Part shown: positions 46,611 through 56,983 of the stretch, one piece after another
Position numbering within the stretch: the first letter of the stretch is position 1
Layout of the letters: each line of letters begins with the position of its first letter
Assembly: GCA_021234155.1 (NCBI GenBank)
Contig: JAJEKV010000030.1
Span: 8,972,390 to 9,036,389 of the forward strand
Direction of reading: 5' to 3'
DNA from: Isoetes taiwanensis
Lineage: Eukaryota > Streptophyta > Lycopodiopsida > Isoetales > Isoetaceae
Length of the DNA stretch: 64,000 bases
The notes under the pieces: generated by a model
Seen by the model: only the letters and a program-made list of their open reading frames with translations
Databases searched by the model: none
Told to the model about the DNA's origin: nothing
Program-made: the position numbers and the translations under genes

Positions 46611-47121
46611 TGGAAACCTCCCAAATTTTCCTCCTGTGGAAACCTCCCCAGCTTTCACACAAAGCCTGGGGAGGTTTCCAATTTTGCTAACTTGGGGAGG
46701 TTTCCACGAAGACTAATGCAGCATTCACATGATGGATCAGATTTGCAGCTGCGGCAACTGTGGAGCGGCAACTTGGATGGCCCTTTTGGCTTTTGTGTTC
46801 ACATGTTGTTTTGGATCAAGCTGCACAGCAGACACACATTAGAGAAATTAGCAGCAGCCAGAAAAGAACCGTTGATGAAGATTCCGTTCTATTTGCATAT
46901 GAATAAGACATCTTTTGCAGCCAATTTGCAGCTATGTCTTGCAGCCAAGGCCTTCCAGCAACAGCCAAATCCGCGTGAGGCCATCAGCGTGGTGGAAAAA
47001 AATTTTGAAGCGGCGTTGCAGCTCGCTGTTGTGTGTGCCCGCTGCTGCAGAAAAAGTCCATCATGTGAATGCCCCATAACCTGGGAGGTTTCCAATATTG
47101 CTAACTTGGGGAGGTTTCCAT
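46611..47121. repeat. Six GGGAGGTTTCCA motifs in both orientations
   Basis: TGGAAACCTCCC occurs near 46612 and 46637, and its reverse complement near 46668, 46694, 47083 and 47108. GTGGAAACCTCCCCAG (about 46636) pairs with CTGGGGAGGTTTCCA (about 46665) as a hairpin. A 40-base phrase (GGTTTCCAATTTTGCTAACT...) is repeated at 46673 and 47087, bracketing about 410 bases rich in CAGC words. The bracketed piece may be a small mobile element; the open frame in it has no recognised domain. Confidence 0.75.
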
Positions 47122-48370
47122 AGAATCCCCAAAATTAGTTTCTGATATTTTTTGATCTACGATAACAGCCATTCATAATGAACCTAAAATTAATGTCTAC
47201 GGCTAGAATTAAACCTTTCCTCTTTTCGTATGCAATTATATTTCTGTTGCATGTTTTCTTTTTCACGGCATTCTTGAGCTCTGTTGCATGTTTTCTTTTT
47301 CAGGGCATTCTTGAGCAAAAGAACGAGCGCAAATTTGTACTACTGTTTGTTGTTGAGATCAATCATGATCTTTGGCAAGGGCTGATAAGGAATCTCGGAT
47401 TTGCAGCAGAAGAGGGTTTTGCAAATTTACAGAAGTCCCCTTTTGCCAATTTACAGGAAGAATCCGGTAGGGAATTTGGTTGTTTCAATACCTGCAGCTC
47501 TGGTTTTCTTAAGCCCAGAGGGAAATATTGTCTTTAGATTTGTCTCTGTTTGAACAAGATAGATTGGCCATAGGGCTATTTTCGAAGTGGACCTGAACAA
47601 GTGCGAGCCCTGGGATTTACCTGGTAAACTTGCTCATTTCTCTTTGTTCCTTGATTCATTTCCGATCCTTCAGCCTTTGCTGCAGATTTTAAGTGGGTTC
47701 ATGTCTGCTTCCATTTTTTGAGCGTTGAATCTTGGTGTGCCCGAAATTGATGAAACTGGTTTGATGCATATTTTTTAATGGGTTCGTGTGTGCTTGGGTA
47801 GTTGAGTTGGGAAGTCCGTATATATCAAGCGAGATCGGGTTAACGTGGCCAGAAATTCCGTTATCGGCCACTCCATCACCATCCAACCCATCGATCCGCT
47901 TGATCCCCATGGGTTTTCGCAGCCATGCCCCATTCATGGGGCAGAGGGGGATGCTATGCTTCAGCAACCATGCATATGCATATGCCATGCTATGCTCCTT
48001 ATGCATTAACTGCAACAACCCATCCGGCCTTATGCATTAACTGCAACAACCCATCCGGCCTGCCAACCGTACCTGCCCAATTCACTTGAATCATTTCTGT
48101 CCTATACTCATGCCGCCCACTTTCTGTCCCTTCAACCGTACCCTGCCATAAGGTGCATGCCCACACACAAGCCACGTAAAAACAAGTCATATGTGACACT
48201 CACCAACAAAATTTTATTTGCCATGTAATGTGACATGGGTGACCATGGTTAATGTGGGCATATCTCACAGGGGTTAATGTGGCCATAGATTTTCAAGATT
48301 AATCTGACTTGGGACCATTGTGCAACGGTTACTACAATGGTTACTACAACGGTCCCTTGGCTATAGGGTC
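47122..48370. other. Spacer with short tandem duplications
   Basis: A 37-base tandem duplication lies at 47244-47317 (one mismatch seen) and a 31-base perfect one at 47997-48058. A 119-codon frame at 47178-47537 includes the first duplication and has no domain that I recognise. No gene is supported. Confidence 0.5.
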
Positions 48371-48377
48371 TATATAA
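48371..48377 (+). promoter_or_regulatory. TATA box
   Basis: TATATAA lies 91 bases upstream of the ATG at 48462, in a CTATATAAGGG context, at a sensible distance for a plant promoter with a short leader. Confidence 0.5.
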
Positions 48378-48461
48378 GGGTTGTATGTTGTATGTCGTGG
48401 GTTAGGGTTTAAGGCAATTCATTGGCTTTCAATTCAGTTGAAATCAAGGAATCCAAGAAAG

Positions 48462-49026
48462 ATGGTGAGGACCAGGCAACAGCTTTGTGAGTGCAGTCTC
48501 AGCAATATTCACACTATTGAAGATGTTGTAGTTGAATTGCAGACCAAATTCTTAAAGGTATATGGTCAAGAATGGTCAAGAGCAGTGTTATGCATGCGCG
48601 CATCCAACCAATACAACAAAGCAACTTTTTTTCAAGGAGTTGAAGGTTGTACTTGATGATTTTCCTAAATATCATGATATGATTTTCTTGGTAAATGACA
48701 GCCTACACAAAGGGTTTCTAAACCCTCCACACACAACCGTTCCTGTTATGCCTTTCAAGGGGCAGGAAGAGAACAATTTTTTGCAGAAGTTTGTGTGTCC
48801 AGCATTGGATTACTTGTCTTCCCATACAGCTGAAGAAACAATCTCACAACTAGACATCACTGATGCATGGTTGCAGAAGGAGACAGTTGATGTGCTGGAT
48901 TACTGTCTCAACAACTATCTTGTCTCAGCCTATTATGTCCTCAATGCTCCAAAAGAGGTACAAAGGCAGTTGCTGGGCACCACTCCTGAAGACTCTAAAC
49001 ACTCTAAAAACTCCAATGACTCCTGA
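48462..49026 (+). pseudogene. Small gene frameshifted by a 10-base tandem duplication
   Basis: The ATG at 48462 opens MVRTRQQLCECSLSNIHTIE and reads to a premature stop at 48656. The coding continues in the next frame from about 48562 to the stop at 49026 (LFFKELKVVLDDFPKYHDM, then LDITDAWLQKETVDVLDYCL). ATGGTCAAGA at 48562-48571 is repeated directly at 48572-48581. Counting one copy only, the frame is continuous for about 180 codons, so the duplication is the single lesion seen. The product is a small acidic helical protein of unknown family. It faces the minus-strand gene at 49188-52405 with about 160 bases between stops, so it may be the second gene of that mobile element. Confidence 0.65.
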
Positions 49027-49838
49027 AAATACCATTGTACACCTTTTGTAATATATATGACTTACTTTTTGTAATCTTGAGTATTGATTCCAAGTAATGT
49101 CTCTAATACAACATCAAAATTTAAGATAAAGGTCTTCAAAATTTAAGATAAATGCTGAAGTGATGAAACAACTAGGTCAAACCATTTTCAACCTTTATAT
49201 GGTAGGCTGTCAAGGATCATCTGATGGGTAGCCTTCTCAAGGGAAAACCTGTTGGTGTCGGGAATTTGATTCATCTCAAACTTGATTGCTGTGACATGAT
49301 GACTGTATTGATAAGTAAGACCTTCGTTTTGAAGTAGCTCCCAATTAGCATCAGGTTGGATAGCATAGTATAAACCAGCCAACACATGTTCATCGACATT
49401 AAAAGTCTGATCGCAACAGTCATGTACAATTTTGTCAAGAATATGCCTCGGCTTAACACACTTCACCACATAGAAGTCTACATTCTCTTGATTGCCCTTC
49501 TCGGCTACAACTGCAAAGTTGTCACCTTCCCGTTTCCACTAAGCCATTCCCCGTCACCTTCAAAAAATGCCTCGTCAATTTCGTCATCAAGTATTTCGCC
49601 AGTAGACTTCATAGGCTTCAGTGTCACATACTTTCAATTCTTCAACCTGTGCCTATTCATACAACATGACCAGTTTACCTTCAAACAGTTACCACATAAA
49701 CAACTTAAACCTCTATGAGCCACCCTTGTAGTCGATTTGGCCATATATGTCCTGATGCTGTGTATTTCCTTGGTCTCTTCCACCCTGGCACAGTCCAGCT
49801 AGTCTGTCTTATCATCTTTTCCAATTAACAAGAAGTAC

Positions 49839-49970
49839 CTGCAAAGAGACATCAATAAGTATTGCAGTTCACAGATAGCATTACTCAGCAGAATACAGCA
49901 TTACTCAGTATATTACAGTAGCTCACAGACAGCGTTACTCAGCAGAATACAGCAGATGGACGCATAATAC
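49839..49970 (-). other. 132-base intron, DDE-like gene
   Basis: Donor AATAG|GTATTATG, acceptor CTCTTTGCAG|GTACTTC. Phase 2 on both sides; the joined codons read NRYFLLIGKDDKTD. It contains CAGAATACAGC-like direct repeats. Confidence 0.8.
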
Positions 49971-51422
49971 CTATTGATGTCCCCGTTGTTGGTACCTTCA
50001 TTCCAACGAGTTGCGAATTCACAAGCATCAGCAGCACCTCTAAATCTCACCCCATCATACTTGAGCTACTATAAAATGAATGCCCCCTTAAGAACTGCCC
50101 CTTATCCATCGTGCTCTCCATTACCATGGGTTGTCCTAAAGAAATTCCACACTATTTCCTTCCTTAGCTCATTGTGATATCTTGGCAGGTAGAATGGCCG
50201 GGCAGATTTGAATTGGCTAGAACAACCATCTGACCAAACTGTATGCCTGGAGAATTCTACTCCATTTGATATCAGCCATGCATTGTGCTTTCTAAGACAG
50301 TGTTGCACAAAAAGAGTATCATGAATCTTGTCATCACTTAAGTAAAAATACGTTTCCTTCAATAGCTTTCTGATCCCAGAGCTTTTGTCTATCCTATGCG
50401 TGATGTGGACGAGAATTGTTATCTGATCATTGTGCCAGTGCTGGCTCTGAACCTCCCTTTGTATTTTTATGCTGTAATTCTCTGCAAAATCAGTTACAGA
50501 AACAACAGTTCCATCTTGAATATTGTCCAGGGAACTCCTGAATTGCAGGGCTTGCCATCTAGCCCTGTAATTATGTGGCACAAATATCTTCAATGTGGAA
50601 CACAGATAGGAAATGAAATCCTTCACTGCCGTTCTCTTGTAAGATAATCTAAGAACTAGCTTTTGGTTTTTTCTTTTTTTTTTTCCTTGCCAGTTGAGGT
50701 CTCGTCTTGTGCTGCAGTTTCAGAATGTGTCCCACCAGCTACCTTAGCTTTCTTACTTTTGTTTATCTTCTTGGTCGCATTGGGTCTTTTCTTTCTGCTG
50801 CCACCTAGTACTTTCTTGGTAACACAGTCTGCAACTCCACCATCACCTTCTGTCTCCACTGGAATCTGTAGCAAGGTCTGTAGCATAAAACAGAAGATTA
50901 GTGCAAGTTGAAAGCAGAAAAGCAGGATTCAGCGGATGCCAGCACATCTCAGCATGTTGCAGCAAGCAATAAAGAGAGTATTACCTTTCAAACATTTTTC
51001 ATTCAAGCAAGAACTCATGATCCTCTCTTTCTCTTGTATATGTAGGAAGACTTTTTATGCCACAGCTCTGACATTTTTGCATCAAGCAGTCTTGTTTATA
51101 CCATTCTTCACCCTCGCTCTTGTTGCAAACCACAGCCCTCCAGAGCTCACTGCTTGATTCATATGTATATTGGCTGGCCAGACACTTCGCACCAGGTCCA
51201 CAAACCTCACAATAACACTTGCAATCTTCACTATGAAATCCAGTTTTCGCTGACCCTAAAGCATTCAGGCCTACTTTGGCATACTCCAACTTCATGTGGT
51301 ATATGCAACAGCAGGTTTCCCTTTCTGATACTTTCTTTACATAAATAGGCTTGAACTTCTCAAAAGCCTTTAAGCAAACAGTATTCAGGATGTGCCTTTT
51401 TGTATTGTTGAAAAAGCTGCAA

Positions 51423-51492
51423 CTGAATGGTGGCCTTTGGTTAGAAATATTTATGCAAGAATTGCAATGAGCTTTTGTATGGAAACTTATAC
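51423..51492 (-). other. 70-base intron, DDE-like gene
   Basis: Donor ATAG|GTATAAG follows LHLMEVT; acceptor CCATTCAG|TTG leads to LQLFQQYKKAHPEYC. The last exon codon is TAG, which would be CAG with a single C-to-T change, and CAG|GT is also the standard donor context. Confidence 0.7.
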
Positions 51493-51740
51493 CTATGTGA
51501 CCTCCATAAGATGCAAGGGATAAGAAATTTGGAAGCCTGAGTCTCCAACAAAGTTCACAACATCCTTCTTGCAAGGAGAGACCTTGCTATTTTGTTTCCA
51601 GAATTTTGTAATGCTTTTCTTGCAAGCAGGGGTGAGAGAATTGCACCTTAACCTCCTTTGGAAGCTAAACCATGGACCATATCCAAGGATGGCTTCCAAT
51701 TTTCTTAATGCAGTAGTTGCAATTGTTGTCCTTTTGGAAC

Positions 51741-51858
51741 CTATCATAAGAAATATTGCACATTATTCAATGAACTTCTCCCAGTCAGCAGCACTCAGCA
51801 GATACAAGCACTTAAAAGCATAAAGAAGTACAGACATGAAATCAAGAATTAGATGTAC
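51741..51858 (-). other. 118-base intron, DDE-like gene
   Basis: Donor TTAG|GTACATC after codons for STMVGLL; acceptor TATGATAG|GTTCC before SKRTTIATTALRKLE. Phase 1 on both sides, and the joined codon is Gly. Confidence 0.8.
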
Positions 51859-52405
51859 CTAACAGCCCCACCATAGTGGAATTGCATTTCAATTTTGTGG
51901 ACGAAGCCATCACCAGTGTCGAGGTTCTGGCTCTCCAAATATCATGGTTCCTTTGCCTCTTTATGGCTACCATTGTCTGTTTCAAGTTGTTGAGCAATTA
52001 CCCCGCTGCCTTGCACTCCTTTGGATTTGGCAAAATTTCAGGTTCTGAGATTTCCATTTCGTGGTGATGAACCACCCTCTTCATCACATCGGCCTTGATT
52101 TTGGGTGAATGCTTCTTGGTAAGCTTGTTGAAGTAATCAACTATAAGCTTGGCTATTTCTTGCCTGTGTCTCATGCTCAGATCTTCCCATTACTGCTGCT
52201 TTTTCATCTTATTCCGTAATCTGACATCTCTCTTTCTCTGTGCATCCAATTTCTTGTAAATTGCAGAGGAAACTGGATCTTCACGCGATATCTCCTGTGT
52301 TTTAGTGAGATTCAACAAATCTAGAACGGTGTACTGGAATTCATCAGGCCGAAAATCCAATGCCAAATGTGTGATTGCCTCCAGGCCAGTATCAGGGAGC
52401 GCCAT

Positions 52406-53380
52406 AAATTTATTGACAGAAGGAGAATAAGTGCAGCTAAAATCCCATAATCATTTCCTAACGGTTCGTTGCTGAGGTGGACATGTGAGTACATGAAGGG
52501 CGTGGAAAAAATAATAGGTGGTTACATCCACTAGCACCCAAATTAAGCAAAAGCAGGGGTGCTTTAAGCGGGCTAAAACCCTGCTATAAGCATACGTCCA
52601 GACGCATGCTTTTGATACCCACCAGCATACTTTTGCCCATCCACGCTTAAAGCGTGCATTCGCAAGCTGCAACAATCGCGGCCGCAGAATTGTTTACGAC
52701 CGCCTATTTTTGTCCATGCGAACGTCCCAAAATTTTGGCATTTGCATCTGCTGTATATGCAACCACAAAGATGGCATTTTCAATAAGGGTGATGGGCTAT
52801 GGCATTATTCGATTTTGGATGGACATGCCGGCATTCATATTTCAACTGAATGCATTCATCTTCATCCATTGATTGATTCATCGATCATTTAGGCAAATCT
52901 TGGGGTACAATCGATAATCTTATTGAATCTAACCTAGCCTACCAACTACATACTTCACTTTTGATTCAAGCGATCCATTGTAGATCCATGATCAAACATA
53001 TCCACTGATCCATAGAGTGTGAATGTGATTGCCCACCACTTGATCCATTGAGTGTAAATGTCATAGTTTATTGGCACTGGAACAATTTGTATTCGTCAGT
53101 GGCCGTGACCTCTTTTCCAATTCACACAACCACCATCCATAGACAAATTGTTGCCTTTCACAACGCAGGAGTTGGCTTGGTAATACGGCTGAGCAGATTG
53201 CAATTTCGCACAATTACCTACAATATTGCATTGAAGGATTGCTCACAATAAGTGAGATTGCATATAGCTAGAGCACCAATGCCACCGAGAGGAGGTTTTG
53301 TCACATTCTATTCGAGCTTGAGGTGAATGCTCTTAGGATGGAAATAATGAAGATGTTTGTTCATGAGCAGCCTGCAAATG
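52406..53380. other. Gene-free flank of the DDE-like gene
   Basis: An inverted pair, GCTTTAAGCG (about 52562) and CGCTTAAAGC (about 52643), encloses about 70 bases. No element terminus could be matched to the left flank near 48.2 kb. Nothing else is supported. Confidence 0.4.
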
Positions 53381-53697
53381 CCATATTTTAAAAGTTTAGC
53401 AAGCAACTCACATATGTGTATAGAGATAGGCTCCGATATACTGTAGCTGATGCTTGTGAACGAGCATAAAAAATGGATCCTAAGTGAGTCACCGCATGAA
53501 GTACAGGAGCTGCTGGCCATGTTGCGTAGTTACCAACAAAGGCCATACTCCGAAAGTTTAGCAATCAACAGATCTTCATAGAAATAGGATCTGATATGAT
53601 GCAGTTGATGAACAGAGATCAAAAATGGCGAACTGGATCGTGAGTGAGTCATCTCACGAAGTACAGGAGCTGCTGGTCATGTCACGAAGTTACCATC
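53381..53697. repeat. Imperfect tandem duplication, about 162-base unit
   Basis: Copies at 53381-53542 and 53543-53697 share AAAGTTTAGCAA, GAGTGAGTCA-like and GAAGTACAGGAGCTGCTGG. They are diverged by many substitutions. No continuous coding frame was found. Confidence 0.8.
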
Positions 53698-54785
53698 ATG
53701 TTGTCGAGTTGCCATCGAGTTGTACGCTGCATGTTCTTGTGCTGTAATTATGATTTCCCTTTTCCTTTTGCATGCATGGCAGACCCAAGAACATTTGTGA
53801 AACTTGTAGTTGCAGTCACATGATTATTCAATGTAATGCTTTCGTAATTTCAATTTATCTTGTTCACATACATGCAAAGCACCTGTAACAAAGTTTCTGC
53901 CTATTTGCGGGGACACCATATGAAAGTGCTTTGTTCTTGCACTTTTGGAAATTGTAACATATTTATTGTTCACGGGCTTCAGTTGAGTTCAAGCATGTGC
54001 CAAGACTTTTTGTTAAATGGATTAAGGCAGGTGATGGGGACCCATTAGGATTCACCATAAGGTTTGCTGTAGATGTTCATATGATTTCGGGCAAAGGTTG
54101 GGTATAATGATAATGTTTTTTTTTTTTTAGTGGCTTTTGTATCAATGGTTGTTGTTCTTGCATGTTTTTCTTTTTTTGTTAGTTTCTCTCTAGGTTTTCG
54201 CGGGACAAGGGCCGGATTCATGCATGTGGCCCCTGTTCTATTCTGGTAGTTCCTGGCCTGCGGGATGTGGCTGGCTGGGATTGATCTATGGCTGGGGGAA
54301 TAGTGACAGTTCACATGGGCGTGCTTCGAGAAGGCTTTGGAGTAGTATAAGATCTGCAGTTAAGTCGATTGTTTTGCATGCTTGTCTCAGTTATGGCAGC
54401 CGAATCAGTCTGTCCTGCAGGTACAGAGCTTGCATGAGTGTGATTGTGTGTTGTGGTCGTCATGTTTTTGAGGAGGTTGGCCAGGGAGGTGTCGGGCAGG
54501 GGCAGGGGCAGTCTCGATGCTGAGGGGCGGCCTGCTGAGAGTAGCGCCATTGCAGAACGCAGGAGTTTGTGGCAAGGGTTTAAACTGTCAGAGGATTCCA
54601 ATTTCCATGGGAGTACATTCGTGGAGCAGCCGGAGCCCCTTGTGGCAGATACAGGCAAGGGGAAGCAGTTGGAGGCATGTGGGAAGGATGCAGGTGGGGA
54701 TAAGAGTTGGCAATTTGTGGAGTGTCTTCGTTTGTTTGAAGACAGGGGGCCAGGGAGACAAAATTTCGGAGGAAAGAAGCCTGTT
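53698..54785. other. Region with open frames of uncertain value
   Basis: Frames on both strands are open at 54224-54797 (for example plus 54444-54797, Gly/Arg/Glu-rich) because the DNA is GC-richer here. None has a recognised domain or a convincing ATG and intron context. I leave them uncalled. Confidence 0.35.
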
Positions 54786-54837
54786 GTGACATTCTAAGTA
54801 TTTATACGGTATACGTATAAATATACTAACACGTCAC
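54786..54837 (+). repeat. LTR-like terminus with palindrome
   Basis: TGTGACATTC is followed by a palindromic TATTTATACGGTATACGTATAAATA block and then ACACGTCAC. The gypsy LTR end at 42160 (minus) has the same design: TGTGACGTTCC, a palindromic AAATATACG block, then GTCAC. This may be the start of a related LTR. No matching 3' end, primer site or Pol frame was found to the right. Confidence 0.4.
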
Positions 54838-55639
54838 CCAGTAAAGATACGCCACCATGGGGTATTTTAACCTAGGGGGTTAACCTAAAAGGGATTAATT
54901 TAGCTATGCTAAATTAATTATTAAAGGTTAATTACCTATAATTAAGGAATTAATCTCTAAATGGATTAATTAGGATAATGGATGGATTAGGAAGGCGCCA
55001 CTTGGCCAAACTCGATTGGCCAGCATGGGGATGCTAACTTGGGGCATCAACATTGAACCTTTGTCCCATTTGACCCCAAAATCGAGCCAAGAGGAGGAGC
55101 AAATGAAAGCCAAGTTCTTTGAAAGTCATTTTCTTTGCAGAAAGTGCCCAAGTTTGCTAAACACCCAAGTCTTTGAAGATGGAAGCATCCCATGATAATG
55201 GATCAAGTCGAAACTCGGGTAAGTGGGTAGTCAAGCTTGAGATTTGTAGGATAGCGCTTCAGTTGGTCCTCTCTGATTATCTTTGTTAGGACTAACCCTT
55301 CTTTGATAGATGAGATTATATTTCGATTATGGATTATGCTTTGATACGTATGGATGGATAAATCTATGGGTAAAAGCATGAAAGGGTGTCTATAAATGTA
55401 GCCCTTTTTGTACATATACATATGTACAAAATGCACATTTTTGGAATAACTGTCATCATGATCCGCTAGTAACTGCCATGATTAATGGCTATCCACTACT
55501 CTGAACCCGCAATTATCGGATTTTGAAATTCTTTCCCAAATTCTTTCTTGGTTTGCCTCTCGTTCACTATCCGCCCTGCCTTCTCGCTTGAATTCCGATC
55601 CGAATTCTTCATCTAGCTATGGCCCCAAAAGCGCCCCGG
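54838..55639. other. Possible LTR body
   Basis: AT-rich, with repeated GGATTAATT-type words at 54892-54990. No gene is supported. Confidence 0.35.
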
Positions 55640-56640
55640 ATGAGTGCTTGCTCATCACCACGTACCCAAGCAAGAAGCCCGTGCTTCCGGCAAGTGGATT
55701 TTACCTCCAAGGAGTTTACGTTTGGGTTACGAGGTGATCCAAGCCAAAGACCTCCGTGATAAACATCACAGAGGCCCACATACCCAACCTAGAGATGGTT
55801 ATGAGCGAGGTATGGGGTGAAGCTCAAAAAGCGGCGAGGATTCAAGGAAGGGAGAATTAACGCATGGAAAGATGATTTTTTAAATATTATGAATTGGTTT
55901 ATGGCAAGAAAACAGGTTACAAACCATTATATTTCTACCTATTTTGCGAGCATTTGCTCTTCACTTGAAGGGATGGCTTGTTGATTGGATGGGCGTGGCT
56001 AGGACCGGGCCAAAGATCTTGCCAAAACCCTCATTTCGAGGCGTTCTGAGGACCCTACAACGGGTAAATCCTCAACTATCAAAGCAGGACATCGTATTGC
56101 GTGAGAATATTAGAGCCACGGGTTATTCTAGATCAGATGTTGACACAATAAAGCGATTACTTAAGCATGGGTTGGAGGAGAAAACTAACCTATTGAATGA
56201 AGTAGAAGCATTGGAAGAAAGAAGGAGGGATGCATTGAAGGTCATCACCGGATTGAGGGTAGAAAGGATATGCTATCAGAAGATCTGCAGCAGTCTGCGC
56301 CGAGAAAATAGATGAGACAAAACAGAATTTGACAAATTGTCCCGGGATCCCGCTGGAAATCAAGTTATGTTCGGTGTGTTGAAGTACAAGTTGGAAGACT
56401 TGGTTATGAGTAGACATGATAAAGAGCAAAGCACTCTTCTAAGCTAGACATTGGTTTGCGGGAAGCAACTAAAGAAATTGAAAGGCATGAAATCTCAATT
56501 GAACAAGCAAAGGAAAAACTTAATTGCATTGAATTGGTTCAGCAAAGGCATTCACGATTTTGGATTTCATGGGGAGAGCGGGACCTATTGTTTGCGCACC
56601 CGAGGCCCCACCGTAGGAGCTACTTCTATAGAGCGAGTTC
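55640..56640 (+). pseudogene. Decayed coiled-coil gene, left part
   Basis: One frame reads PSKKPVLPASGFYLQGVYVW from about 55669, then ITEAHIPNLEMVMSEVWGEA and YYELVYGKKTGYKPLYFYLF to about 55950, broken by TGA and TAA codons. A shifted frame (from 55944) continues KILPKPSFRGVLRTLQRVN, then RENIRATGYSRSDVDTIKRL and NEVEALEERRRDALKVITGL to the TGA at about 56313. A third frame near 56450 reads EATKEIERHEISIEQAKEKL. The Glu/Lys/Arg heptad pattern indicates a coiled coil. The basic-helical piece at 62.6-63.5 kb on the same strand, beyond the Helitron, may be the right half of the same gene. Family unknown; could be host-derived or an element gene. Confidence 0.5.
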
Positions 56641-56983
56641 ATCACATTAGGTTCATGTACATTTGTTGTGGCCAAGGCTTTGGCAAAACTGGTTTGTTGC
56701 TGCTAGCTCCATGCAGAGATGCTTATTGCCTCTTCTGCTTGTGTTATCTGGTCTATGAAAGACAGAATTGCATAAAAGGTTGCATCTGGGATGAGGGCAT
56801 TCGAATTCAGCTTGGTTTCCCTGCTGTGAAAGGTATGCATTGCTCTCAACTAATTTAAACTTATATTTCACTTAATTCATATTTGTTATTGTAATCTGCA
56901 TAGTTCTACATGTATGGCTTTCAGTGCATTGCTATTCCTTGTACATGTATAACTTTTAGTGTACATCTGTAAGCAGAGGTACA
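56641..56983. other. Left flank of the Helitron
   Basis: Probably an intron of the surrounding decayed gene. It contains GTACAT words (56940-56983) like those at 62276-62430 beyond the Helitron, which fits the two flanks having once been adjacent. Confidence 0.45.

Larger units (their letters stand above)
49188..52405 (-). pseudogene. Decayed multi-exon DDE-like transposase gene
   Basis: The gene starts at ATG 52405 (MALPDTGLEAITHLALDF) and ends at 49188. It has Cys-rich, zinc-finger-like segments (CELCWRLRL; CKCYCEVCGPGAKC; CLMQKCQSCG), a Lys-rich linker, and a core with SVTDFAENYSI, SDDKIHDTLFVQH, TVWSDGCSSQFK and THGNGEHDG. The tail contains CLCGNCLKVNWSC and DFYVVKCVKPRHIL. Three introns have good borders and phases: 51741-51858, 51423-51492 and 49839-49970; a fourth near 50985-50880 is unclear. 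In-frame stops lie at 52190, 51998, 51493, 50999, 50102, 50066-50071 (two), 49799 and 49634. Frameshifts occur near 51385, in a poly(A) run near 50680 and near 49525. The three conserved Asp-containing blocks suggest a DDE nuclease, but the family has no name I can give. The copy is dead. Confidence 0.75.

Noticed and set aside
46692-47123. 143-codon plus-strand frame
   Set aside because: It begins and ends inside the repeated GGGAGGTTTCCA phrase and has no recognised domain.
49634-52192. U-to-C RNA editing as rescue of the stop codons
   Set aside because: Such reverse editing is known in organelles of ferns and hornworts, but this gene has nuclear-type introns and also frameshifts, so decay is the simpler reading.
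54444-54797. 117-codon plus-strand frame and overlapping minus-strand frame
   Set aside because: Both strands are open because the DNA is GC-rich; the start is not ATG and no domain is seen.
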